NCBI GenBank assembly: GCA_045578625.1
Contig: JAZNKN010000010.1
Coordinates: 1 to 12,861, forward strand
Direction of reading: 5' to 3'
Length of the DNA stretch: 12,861 nt
Source of the DNA: RGIG3009 sp045578625
GTDB lineage: Bacteria > Bacillota > Clostridia > Oscillospirales > Acutalibacteraceae
Shown here piece after piece: positions 7,856 to 12,861 of the stretch. Both the position numbers and the translations under genes were made by a program. The notes beneath the pieces are model-generated. The model was not told the DNA's origin and made no database searches. It worked only from the letters and a program-made list of their open reading frames with translations. How positions within the stretch are numbered: position 1 is the stretch's first letter; each line of letters begins with the position of its first letter.

Positions 7856-7883
7856 TTGACAAACGCCGAAAATGGGGTATAAT
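7856..7883 (+). promoter_or_regulatory. Promoter of the tRNA-Gln gene
   Basis: Near-consensus TTGACA (7856-7861) and TATAAT (7878-7883), spacer 16 bp, ending 18 bp before the tRNA. Strength is in keeping with a stable RNA gene. Confidence 0.85.
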
Positions 7884-7901
7884 ATAACACGGTCTCCACA
7901 T

Positions 7902-7975
7902 TGCGGAATTGTGTAAAGGTAGCACGACAGTCTCTGAATCTGTTTGTCTAGGTTCGATTCCTAGTTCCGCAGCCA
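7902..7975 (+). tRNA. tRNA-Gln, anticodon CTG
   Basis: Cloverleaf folded by eye: acceptor TGCGGAA (7902-7908) with TTCCGCA (7965-7971), D arm GTG/CAC, anticodon loop CTCTGAA giving anticodon CTG (reads CAG), T arm CTAGG-TTCGATT-CCTAG, discriminator G and an encoded CCA (7973-7975). The anticodon stem ends in a T-T mismatch at 31-39, which is also a feature of E. coli tRNA-Gln. Single gene with its own promoter and terminator. Confidence 0.95.
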
Positions 7976-7979
7976 AAAA

Positions 7980-8009
7980 ATCCCATCGCGAATGCGGTGG
8001 GATTTTTTT
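7980..8009 (+). terminator. Terminator of the tRNA-Gln gene
   Basis: Ten-bp stem 7980-7989 with 7994-8003 (one T-G pair), loop GAAT, followed by T7 ending at 8009. It begins only 4 bp after the CCA end. Confidence 0.9.
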
Positions 8010-8011
8010 AT

Positions 8012-8096
8012 CCGATCCGAAGGATCGGTATGTCATCACCCGCAGGGTGCATGTGATCGCCACAGGCGTATGGCATCGCGCGTCAGCGTGTATTTC
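8012..8096. repeat. Tandem array of four mini-hairpins with covarying stems
   Basis: Four adjacent units of about 19-25 bp, each a short perfect or near-perfect hairpin followed by a conserved linker of the type YATGKSAT. Unit 1: CCGATCC-GAA-GGATCGG (8012-8028), linker TATGTCAT. Unit 2: CACCC-GCA-GGGTG (8037-8049), linker CATGTGAT. Unit 3: CGCC-ACA-GGCG (8058-8068), linker TATGGCAT. Unit 4: CGCGC-GTCA-GCGTG (8077-8090), then a decayed linker TATTTC. Stem sequence and length change from unit to unit while pairing is kept. No open reading frame or promoter is evident. Similar intergenic strings seem familiar from other Clostridia, but I cannot name the family. Confidence 0.65.
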
Positions 8097-8130
8097 TCTT
8101 TCGGATCGATGCTATGCAAACACCCCATCT

Positions 8131-8160
8131 TCCCGACACAAACGTGTCGGGAGTTTTTTT
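8131..8160 (+). terminator. Orphan Rho-independent terminator
   Basis: Nine-bp perfect stem TCCCGACAC (8131-8139) with GTGTCGGGA (8144-8152), loop AAAC, then T7 (8154-8160). No gene lies between the tRNA terminator and this one, so it ends either read-through from the tRNA or AraC transcripts or a small RNA covering the hairpin array. The bases between (8097-8130) hold nothing I recognise. Confidence 0.85.
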
Positions 8161-8193
8161 GTCAAAATATAAGGATTTTTCCGGTTTGGATTG

Positions 8194-8199
8194 TATAAT
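8194..8199 (+). promoter_or_regulatory. Possible -10 box for the sigma-factor operon
   Basis: Perfect TATAAT 46 bp before the ECF sigma start codon. There is no recognisable -35 box at 16-19 bp upstream, so either an activator is needed or the match is by chance in A+T-rich sequence. Confidence 0.35.
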
Positions 8200-8244
8200 A
8201 AGTGAAGAGGCAAAAGTAGCCGCTTCAAGACAGGAGGGATCACC

Positions 8245-8796
8245 ATGGATAACGCTGCCAGTAGCTACCGGCGTTTTCTCGACGGTGATGAAGCTGCTTT
8301 TGATGAAATTATCAAAGGATTGTTTGACCACCTCGTCTTTTTCATTGACCGCTATGTACAGGACACCCATGCTGCCGAGGACATTGCCATCGACGCCTTT
8401 TCCGATCTGGTGGTTCACAAGTCCCGGTACAACTTCCGCGTCACACTGAAGACCTATCTGTTTATGATCGGCCGCAGCCGCGCACTCAACTACATAAAAA
8501 AGCGGAACCGTCTCATTACCACCGAGTTGTCCGAAGCCGAAAGTGCCGTTGCTGACCGTGTGTCGTTGGAGGAGCATCTCCTGCAGAGCGAACGCAACCG
8601 TATGCTGAACCGTGCTTTAGCGGCCTTACCGAAAGATATGCGAGCGGCGATACATCTCGTTTACTTTGAAGAACTATCCTACGAGGAAGCCGCAATGGTC
8701 ATGAAAAAGAATAAAAAACAGGTGGACAATCTGCTGTATCGAGCAAAGAGCATGCTTCGCACCAGTCTCGGAAAGGAAGGCGAAGAATTGGTATGA
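8245..8796 (+). CDS. ECF-type RNA polymerase sigma factor
   Basis: A 183-residue group-IV sigma-70 factor. Region 2 (about res 20-92) binds core polymerase and the -10 element: it includes FIDRYVQDTHAAEDIAIDAF and the downstream TYLFMIGRSRALNYIKKR helix. Region 4 (about 125-177) is the -35-binding helix-turn-helix: ALAALPKDMRAAIHLVYFEE, LSYEEAAMVM and the recognition helix KKQVDNLLYRAKSML. There is no region 1 or 3, as expected for ECF factors. ATG at 8245 follows AGGAGG (8232-8237) by 7 nt. Its stop overlaps the start of the next gene (ATGA), which implies coupled translation and a functional partner, most likely an anti-sigma factor. The target promoters and signal are unknown. Confidence 0.94.
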   Translation: MDNAASSYRRFLDGDEAAFDEIIKGLFDHLVFFIDRYVQDTHAAEDIAIDAFSDLVVHKSRYNFRVTLKTYLFMIGRSRALNYIKKRNRLITTELSEAESAVADRVSLEEHLLQSERNRMLNRALAALPKDMRAAIHLVYFEELSYEEAAMVMKKNKKQVDNLLYRAKSMLRTSLGKEGEELV

Positions 8797-10067
8797 GAAA
8801 TTTTGAAGAACGGAAGGCGGAAATATTCCGCCGTGGCGAGGAACGAATTTACACCCGAAAGGTCGTCCGTCGGGTGTTGGTGGCGTGTGTACCGCTCGCA
8901 CTGTGCATCGCAGCAGCCGTCTCTGCTCTCCCCACGCTCCTCCGACGACCCGCAAATGCACCACCGACCGCGACCACGGCAACGGCACCATCGGTGCGCG
9001 AATGCGTAGAGATCCGCGCGGAATCCTATTATCAGAAATACACCGATATCCAGACCGTTACGGCAGTTGAGGATACCCTTACCGCCATTATCAATAAGGC
9101 TGATCCGGAAGATGTACCCGCACCCAACGGCACCACCCATGGCGAGACCGCCACCCACAACAGCGAATATACCATCACACTGACCGACGAGGACGGTGCG
9201 GCAACAACGTATACGCTAACGGAGAAGCGCTTGCTGGCAGATAAAACGGGAAAAGAATATCTGCTCTCTGATAATGAAGCAACGACCCTGCGCATCCTCA
9301 TTAGCAACGATGAGCGAACACGCTCGGTCGGACGGTATTTGAAATCCAGAAGCGGCGATCATATGCTCATCGTTGACGACGCGGTAACCGTCCTTTGTGA
9401 TGTCAGCGACCTGTTTTCGCCGTTTGACAGGATCAAAACAGGTGACAAACTTTTGGTATTTCATGATGAGATCCAAGAATCGTATCCTGCTCAGACCAAT
9501 GCATACTATTGTGTCCGTTTGGAATCGGGTAGTGTTGATGATATCTCGAATACCGTTATCGCCAACCTCTCCCTGCTGGGATGGCTTGACCCCACGGTAT
9601 GCTATCATCCGCTCGCGCCGGGAGCGGACGAGAGCCGCGTCCCCTTCGGCGCACAATACGTTCGCACCAATGGCATGGCCGATGTCACTTTCCCCTCGGC
9701 CGTAGTCATCCGTTCTAAGGCCGAATTACGCGCCTATTATGAGGATTATAAAGAGCAATTCGATCTGGAGCGTCGGGAGGCGGGGGGCTTTTTGGATGCC
9801 TGCGACAAATACGATGACGCCTATTTTGAAGAACGCATTTTGATTCTTGCCCGGGTAGAATCCGGCAGCGGATCCACGCGGTTCAATGTCACGGATGTCC
9901 GCGTATCGGAAAGTGGTACGCTGACGATCGATATCGCCGCATTAACGCCGGAGTTCATCACCTGCGATATGGCAGAGTGGCACATTTTCATTGAACCCGA
10001 ACTCGTGATCGGCGCACTCAGCGAAGAAAATATACAGATCCATACTTCCGCCATCCATCTGCAATAA
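8793..10067 (+). CDS. Single-pass membrane protein, probable anti-sigma/sensor with PrcB-like domain
   Basis: 424 residues. A short, charged cytoplasmic N-terminus (1-25, rich in Arg, Lys and Glu) precedes one membrane helix (about 26-47, VVRRVLVACVPLALCIAAAV), so most of the protein lies outside the cell. A low-complexity Ala/Thr/Pro linker (53-66) follows. A small beta-rich domain (about 185-245) contains GDKLLVFHDEIQESYPAQT, similar to OB-like DUF3221-type domains. The C-terminal region (about 290-402) has YDDAYFEERILILARVESGSGSTRF-type features, with YDDAYF at 340-345 and ESGSGS at 356-361, that recall the PrcB C-terminal domain. No zinc anti-sigma motif (HxxxCxxC) is present. The four-base overlap with the sigma gene suggests that the N-terminal segment holds the sigma factor at the membrane. 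Function is inferred from position and topology; domain names are from memory and moderately sure. Confidence 0.8.
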   Translation: MRNFEERKAEIFRRGEERIYTRKVVRRVLVACVPLALCIAAAVSALPTLLRRPANAPPTATTATAPSVRECVEIRAESYYQKYTDIQTVTAVEDTLTAIINKADPEDVPAPNGTTHGETATHNSEYTITLTDEDGAATTYTLTEKRLLADKTGKEYLLSDNEATTLRILISNDERTRSVGRYLKSRSGDHMLIVDDAVTVLCDVSDLFSPFDRIKTGDKLLVFHDEIQESYPAQTNAYYCVRLESGSVDDISNTVIANLSLLGWLDPTVCYHPLAPGADESRVPFGAQYVRTNGMADVTFPSAVVIRSKAELRAYYEDYKEQFDLERREAGGFLDACDKYDDAYFEERILILARVESGSGSTRFNVTDVRVSESGTLTIDIAALTPEFITCDMAEWHIFIEPELVIGALSEENIQIHTSAIHLQ

Positions 10068-10069
10068 CG

Positions 10070-10115
10070 AAAAAACGGAGCAGGCTCATGTGAGTGTGAG
10101 TCTGCTCCGCTTTTT
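10070..10115. terminator. Bidirectional terminator between convergent genes
   Basis: Thirteen-bp stem 10076-10088 with 10097-10109 (one G-T pair; outer part CGGAGCAG/CTGCTCCG), loop of 8 nt, with a T run after it (10111-10115) and an A run before it (10070-10075, T run on the minus strand). It can serve both the sigma/membrane-protein operon and the convergent capA-like gene, whose stop codon is at 10118-10120. Confidence 0.9.
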
Positions 10116-10117
10116 CA

Positions 10118-11611
10118 TTATTTCTTGCTTTTGTATTCCTTGATATAGGCGTTGATATTTGCCTTGCAAGCCTCGTTGATCTCCTCCATACCGGGGCCGA
10201 CCAGCGCCATCGTGCGGTCGTAGGAATAGCCTGCTTCAGTGACCTCCGCCTCGCTCAATCCGTAATCGGAAACCCAATCCACCGTCTTATCCAACGGAAT
10301 GAGGATGTATTCCTCAAACGAGCTGTTGGTGGGATACGAGGCACGTATAAAGCCGCGGCCCATACACCAAACCGGCAGTACATCCACCGCGGTGATCATC
10401 ACCGAGCCATCGTCGAACTTGGTGGCGATCACGTTGAACAGCAAGCCGTCCTCGGTGTGGCCGTTGTCGTTGCAGGTCGTGCCGTGCTCCAAGCGGTGCT
10501 GATCCTGCGTTCTGTCCGCCACGTCCGGATAATCACAGCCGGCGTGGTGCCAAGAATCCTGGTAGCAGTACGGACTGTTCGCCTGTGTGCCGCCCGCCAT
10601 ACACTCGATGTGCTGTCCCGACAGCAGATTGCCGCTGGAATACAGGCACACGGTCTGGTGGTCACCGGCGGTACTGTTGATGAGCTCCAACGGCTGGATC
10701 TTATGCGGATGGCCGCCGACAATGACATCTACGCCGAGATCACACATCTTCTGCGAGATCTCCTGCTGCTTGTCATTGGGAGAAAGCGCGTATTCCTCGC
10801 CCCAGTGGATATACAGATAGATCAGCTCGGCACCGTCTGCCCGCATCGATTCAAACACCGCCGCGGCATCGGTATAAAACGCTTCCAGATTGCTCGTGGA
10901 GAAGCCGTTGGTATTCCAATAGCTGCCGTAGGTGTAATTGACGATACCGATCTTGATACCGTTAACATCCTTGACCACATACCGCGTATCCGCGGCGTTG
11001 TAGCGGCTGCCGGTAAAGTCCATCCCGTATTCCGTCAGCGTATCCATCGTCTTTTTGATTCCGGAAACGCCGCCGTCCGCAATGTGGTTGTTAGCAGTTA
11101 GACCCATATCGTATCCGCATTCACTCAGGGATTTTACCACACCGGTCGGCACGCGGAACGGAAGGGAACTGTACGTGCCGTTGGCACTCACGGAAAATTC
11201 CGCGTTTACGACCGCGTAATCCAGTTCCGTGACGTACGGCTTCAGGAACGCGAACGAATCGGTATAGTCAAACACGCCGGTAGAGGCATCGTAGCCGGAT
11301 TGACGCACACCGTTATGGATCAAAATATCGCCCGAGCTGCCCACCGTGGCCGTGGCGACGACCTTGGGCGCGTCGGGATCGTCCGGAATGTCGGGTTGAT
11401 TGGGGAACGTGGAACGCGTCGCTGTTGCAGCGGTGTTCTTTGTTCCCTCCCCCGAAAAATCAGTGTTTTTCAAATAATCGATCAGCGTACCGACACCGGT
11501 AGCAATTCCCCAACCGGCCAACACGATCGCAACGACACTGGCGACGGCGATCGCGGTGATCAGCAGACGCTTCTGCTTGCGGCGGGTACGCGCATGTCTT
11601 CTGGGCGGCAT
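10118..11611 (-). CDS. CapA-family membrane-anchored metallophosphatase-fold protein
   Basis: 497 residues from the chosen start. A very basic N-terminus (1-15) and a membrane helix (about 16-40) anchor the protein with the catalytic domain outside. The CapA domain (about 85-400) shows the metal-site motifs GDILIHNG (94-101), NAEFS (136-140), ANNHIADGG (173-181), HWGEEY (269-274) and GGHPHKIQP (299-307), then SSGNLLSGQ (325-333). CapA/PgsA proteins take part in poly-gamma-glutamate capsule making; many relatives in Clostridia lie far from any capsule locus, and none of the pgsBC genes is here, so the substrate is unknown. Unusual: an insert at about 334-387 rich in His and Cys. The ATG at 11611 is preferred over one at 11662 because AGGGGGAA lies 6 nt upstream and the promoter -10 box falls between the two ATGs. 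Confidence 0.9.
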   Translation of the reverse strand: MPPRRHARTRRKQKRLLITAIAVASVVAIVLAGWGIATGVGTLIDYLKNTDFSGEGTKNTAATATRSTFPNQPDIPDDPDAPKVVATATVGSSGDILIHNGVRQSGYDASTGVFDYTDSFAFLKPYVTELDYAVVNAEFSVSANGTYSSLPFRVPTGVVKSLSECGYDMGLTANNHIADGGVSGIKKTMDTLTEYGMDFTGSRYNAADTRYVVKDVNGIKIGIVNYTYGSYWNTNGFSTSNLEAFYTDAAAVFESMRADGAELIYLYIHWGEEYALSPNDKQQEISQKMCDLGVDVIVGGHPHKIQPLELINSTAGDHQTVCLYSSGNLLSGQHIECMAGGTQANSPYCYQDSWHHAGCDYPDVADRTQDQHRLEHGTTCNDNGHTEDGLLFNVIATKFDDGSVMITAVDVLPVWCMGRGFIRASYPTNSSFEEYILIPLDKTVDWVSDYGLSEAEVTEAGYSYDRTMALVGPGMEEINEACKANINAYIKEYKSKK

Positions 11612-11617
11612 AGACAG

Positions 11618-11625
11618 TTCCCCCT
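11618..11625 (-). promoter_or_regulatory. Ribosome binding site that fixes the capA start
   Basis: AGGGGGAA, 6 nt before the ATG at 11611. The upstream in-frame ATG at 11662 has no comparable site and lies upstream of the promoter's -10 box, so it would not be transcribed. Confidence 0.8.
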
Positions 11626-11643
11626 GTTTCTCGTAATACCAGT

Positions 11644-11672
11644 ATTGTACACTATTTTGCACTGCTCGTCAA
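11644..11672 (-). promoter_or_regulatory. Promoter of the capA-like gene
   Basis: On the minus strand TTGACG (11672-11667), 17 bp, TACAAT (11649-11644). Expected start of transcription near 11637, leader about 26 nt. It is back to back with the merR promoter; the two -35 boxes are 14 bp apart. Confidence 0.8.
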
Positions 11673-11686
11673 CTTGCGATTCACAC

Positions 11687-11715
11687 TTGATGCGGCTGAC
11701 GAAACGGTGTATAAT
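11687..11715 (+). promoter_or_regulatory. merR promoter P1 (ordinary SigA type)
   Basis: TTGATG (11687-11692), 17 bp, TATAAT (11710-11715). Transcripts would carry a leader of about 100 nt, A-rich at first. Diverges from the capA promoter. Confidence 0.7.
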
Positions 11716-11768
11716 AAGATTACAGCACAATTTTCAAAAAAATTAAAAAAATCACCCTGCGTGAGGTG

Positions 11769-11799
11769 TTGCTCGTGACGCAGCGTCATGTTGTATCAT
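11769..11799 (+). promoter_or_regulatory. merR promoter P2 with 19-bp spacer and MerR operator
   Basis: TTGCTC (11769-11774) and TATCAT (11794-11799) are 19 bp apart, the over-long spacing typical of promoters remodelled by MerR-family activators. The spacer contains the palindrome TGACGC-A-GCGTCA (11776-11788), the expected place for a MerR dimer. Transcription would start near 11806, giving a very short leader that begins at the ribosome binding site. This points to autoregulation by the gene downstream. Confidence 0.7.
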
Positions 11800-11806
11800 G
11801 GGTAAC

Positions 11807-11814
11807 AAGGAGGT
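11807..11814 (+). promoter_or_regulatory. Ribosome binding site that fixes the merR start
   Basis: AAGGAGGT, 7 nt before the ATG at 11822. It excludes the in-frame ATG at 11798, which would place this site inside the coding region. Confidence 0.9.
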
Positions 11815-11821
11815 GAAAGCT

Positions 11822-12544
11822 ATGTCAAAATACACGACCGGAGAACTGGCAAAGCTCTGCGGCGTTTCGGTGCGAACGGTTCAATACTATGACAACCGAA
11901 ACATCCTGACGCCCAGTGAACTCAGCGAGGGCGGCCGCCGCCTGTATTCCGAGGACGATCTGAAAAAGATGCGCGTCATCTGCTTCTTAAAAGAACTCGG
12001 CTTCTCGCTAAACGCCATCAGCGAGCTCTTTTCCGAGGACGACCCCGGCAGCGTCATCCTCCTTCTACTGGATCAGCAGGAGCAGCAGCTTCGTCGGGAA
12101 CTGGAGGAAAATCAGGAAAAGCTAAAACGCGTGGAGGCGTTGCGTCAACAGATCAAAGGGGCTGCATCCTTCTCGGTTGAATCCATCGGCGACATAGCTG
12201 AGCACATGAAAAACAAGAAAAAGCTGTTCCGTGTACGCATGACGATGCTTGCTGTAGCCTTGGTGGGTGAAGCCATCGAGATCGGCACCATCCTGCTGTG
12301 GATCTACCAAGGCATCTGGTGGCCCTTTGCGATCGGTCTGCCGATCCTCATCGGCATCTGCACTTGGATCTCGGTGTATTACTTCCGTAGCGTGGCGTAT
12401 ATCTGCCCGCAGTGCCGTGAGGTGTTCAAGCCGAAATTCAAAGAGGCCTTTTGGGCGTACCACACTCCCACAACGCGCCGCCTGACCTGCCCGAAATGCG
12501 GGCACAAGGGTATGTGCGTGGAAACCTACGGCAAAGACCTGTAA
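11822..12544 (+). CDS. MerR-family regulator with two membrane helices and a zinc ribbon
   Basis: 240 residues from the chosen start. The N-terminal winged-helix domain is typical of MerR: YTTGELAKLCGVSVRTVQYY (4-23), then GGRRLYSEDDLKKM (37-50) and FLKELGFSLNAIS (55-67). A coiled coil rich in Glu, Gln and Arg (about 84-112) would pair two subunits. The C-terminal half is not the usual ligand domain: two hydrophobic helices (about 139-161 and 165-188) are followed by CPQC (195-198) and CPKCG (223-227), a four-cysteine zinc ribbon. With a short hairpin through the membrane both the DNA-binding domain and the ribbon would be cytoplasmic. The gene has a long-spacer promoter with a palindrome immediately upstream, so it probably regulates itself. 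Targets may include the divergent capA-like gene. The signal could be metal, membrane stress or a drug; none is shown by sequence. Confidence 0.9.
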   Translation: MSKYTTGELAKLCGVSVRTVQYYDNRNILTPSELSEGGRRLYSEDDLKKMRVICFLKELGFSLNAISELFSEDDPGSVILLLLDQQEQQLRRELEENQEKLKRVEALRQQIKGAASFSVESIGDIAEHMKNKKKLFRVRMTMLAVALVGEAIEIGTILLWIYQGIWWPFAIGLPILIGICTWISVYYFRSVAYICPQCREVFKPKFKEAFWAYHTPTTRRLTCPKCGHKGMCVETYGKDL

Positions 12545-12547
12545 CCC

Positions 12548-12582
12548 AAAACGGCGAGGAGAACTCCTCGCCGTTTTTCTTT
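12548..12582. terminator. Terminator after the MerR gene
   Basis: Perfect 10-bp stem 12551-12560 with 12565-12574, loop GAAC, followed by TTTTT from 12574 and a second T run. AAAA before the stem makes it potentially active in both directions. Confidence 0.93.
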
Positions 12583-12583
12583 T

Positions 12584-12613
12584 TTGTCACGCGCTGCCGT
12601 CACCGCATAGGAT
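12584..12613 (+). promoter_or_regulatory. Possible feoA promoter
   Basis: TTGTCA (12584-12589), 18 bp, TAGGAT (12608-12613), placed in the 100-bp gap between the merR terminator and feoA. The -10 match is four of six. No recognisable Fur or DtxR box was found by eye. Confidence 0.3.
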
Positions 12614-12652
12614 GAGAGTAGATAACTCCATTCTTATGGAAAGGTGACGGCG
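12595..12652 (+). promoter_or_regulatory. Inverted repeat covering the feoA ribosome binding site
   Basis: CCGTCACC (12597-12604) is the exact complement of GGTGACGG (12643-12650), extended by a G-C and a T-G pair to 10 bp. The right arm includes the feoA ribosome binding site AAGGTGA (12641-12647). Inside, TCCAT (12627-12631) can pair with ATGGA (12636-12640), or GAGT with ACTC (12616-12619 and 12625-12628). If transcribed whole, this leader could hide the ribosome binding site; it matches no riboswitch I can name. Confidence 0.4.
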
Positions 12653-12653
12653 T

Positions 12654-12861
12654 ATGAACTCTTTGATCGGTCTGCACTGTCTCGCTCCGGGCGAGCGAGG
12701 CATCGTTAAGCAGTTACATACCACCGGCAGTATGCGACGTCGGTTATTGGATATCGGTCTGACACAAGACACCGTGGTGGAATGCGTAGGCCGCAGCCCC
12801 GGCGGCGACCCCGCCGCGTATCTTATTCGCGGCGCGGTCATCGCCATCCGCGCGAAGGACA
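12654..12861 (+). CDS. feoA: FeoA-domain protein, 3' end missing
   Basis: Small SH3-like cytoplasmic protein that assists the ferrous iron transporter FeoB. The 69 codons visible show the family pattern: LAPGERGIVKQL (res 10-21), GSMRRRLLDIGLTQDTVVE (25-43), and the DPAAYLIRGAVIAIRAKD end region (52-69), in which family members have their conserved closing strand. FeoA is usually about 70-85 residues, so only a few residues lie beyond the right edge. The ATG at 12654 follows AAGGTGA by 6 nt. feoB is expected just downstream, outside the window. An alternative reading of this stretch on the minus strand is a shadow. Confidence 0.9.
   Translation, partial: MNSLIGLHCLAPGERGIVKQLHTTGSMRRRLLDIGLTQDTVVECVGRSPGGDPAAYLIRGAVIAIRAKD

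Noticed and set aside
7902..7975. tRNA-Gln as an attachment site for an integrated element
   Set aside because: No integrase, phage gene or direct repeat of the tRNA 3' end was found in the window; the flanks look like ordinary chromosome.
8012..8096. CRISPR array
   Set aside because: Units are about 20 bp with no constant repeat and no unique spacers; the constant part is only the short linker, and no cas genes are nearby.
11612..11662. N-terminal extension of the CapA-like protein from the ATG at 11662
   Set aside because: The -10 box lies downstream of that ATG and a good ribosome binding site serves the ATG at 11611.
11798..11821. Start of the MerR protein at the ATG at 11798
   Set aside because: AAGGAGGT would fall inside the coding sequence, and MerR proteins begin close to the helix-turn-helix, as they do from 11822.
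12587..12847. Minus-strand open frame over feoA
   Set aside because: The plus strand encodes a clear FeoA domain with a ribosome binding site; the minus-strand protein has no recognisable motif.

Overview
The window comes from a spore-forming, anaerobic, Gram-positive member of the Clostridia. The evidence is an alpha/beta-type small acid-soluble spore protein, an oxygen-sensitive 2-oxoacid:ferredoxin oxidoreductase, strong AAGGAGG ribosome binding sites and SigA-type promoters. Moderately high G+C and the gene set suggest an Oscillospiraceae/Ruminococcaceae-like gut or rumen bacterium; that placement is inference.

Left half, minus strand (6454 down to 1): a five-gene operon with gaps of 26, 40, 2 and 29 bp. 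In transcription order it encodes an acyl-CoA synthetase, a sodium:solute symporter, indolepyruvate:ferredoxin oxidoreductase alpha (iorA) and beta (iorB), and a phenylacetate-CoA ligase (paaK) that runs off the left edge. Together these could import aryl acids, activate them to aryl-acetyl-CoA and carboxylate them reductively to arylpyruvates, the precursors of aromatic amino acids. The same enzymes could run in reverse as a fermentative route. The operon has a clear promoter (TTGACT, 17 bp, TAAACT) with a 22-bp palindrome filling the space between -35 and -10, a strong candidate operator.

Middle, plus strand (6694-8160): a spore-protein gene with its terminator, an AraC-family regulator with a cupin sensor domain, and a tRNA-Gln(CTG) with promoter and terminator. 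Next comes a 150-bp non-coding stretch holding a tandem array of four small hairpins whose stems differ but stay paired, followed by a second terminator with no gene of its own.

Right half: an ECF sigma factor overlaps a single-pass membrane protein that has a PrcB-like external domain and is probably its anti-sigma factor or sensor (plus strand, 8245-10067). A bidirectional terminator separates this pair from a convergent CapA-like membrane-anchored metallophosphatase-fold protein (minus, to 11611). Divergent from capA is a MerR-family regulator with two C-terminal membrane helices and a zinc ribbon. Its upstream region carries an ordinary promoter and a typical MerR long-spacer promoter with a palindrome. 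A terminator follows, then feoA (ferrous iron uptake), cut off by the right edge.

The items most worth a second look are the aryl-acid operon with its palindromic operator, the covarying mini-hairpin array next to the tRNA, the membrane-tethered MerR regulator and the sigma/PrcB-like signalling pair.
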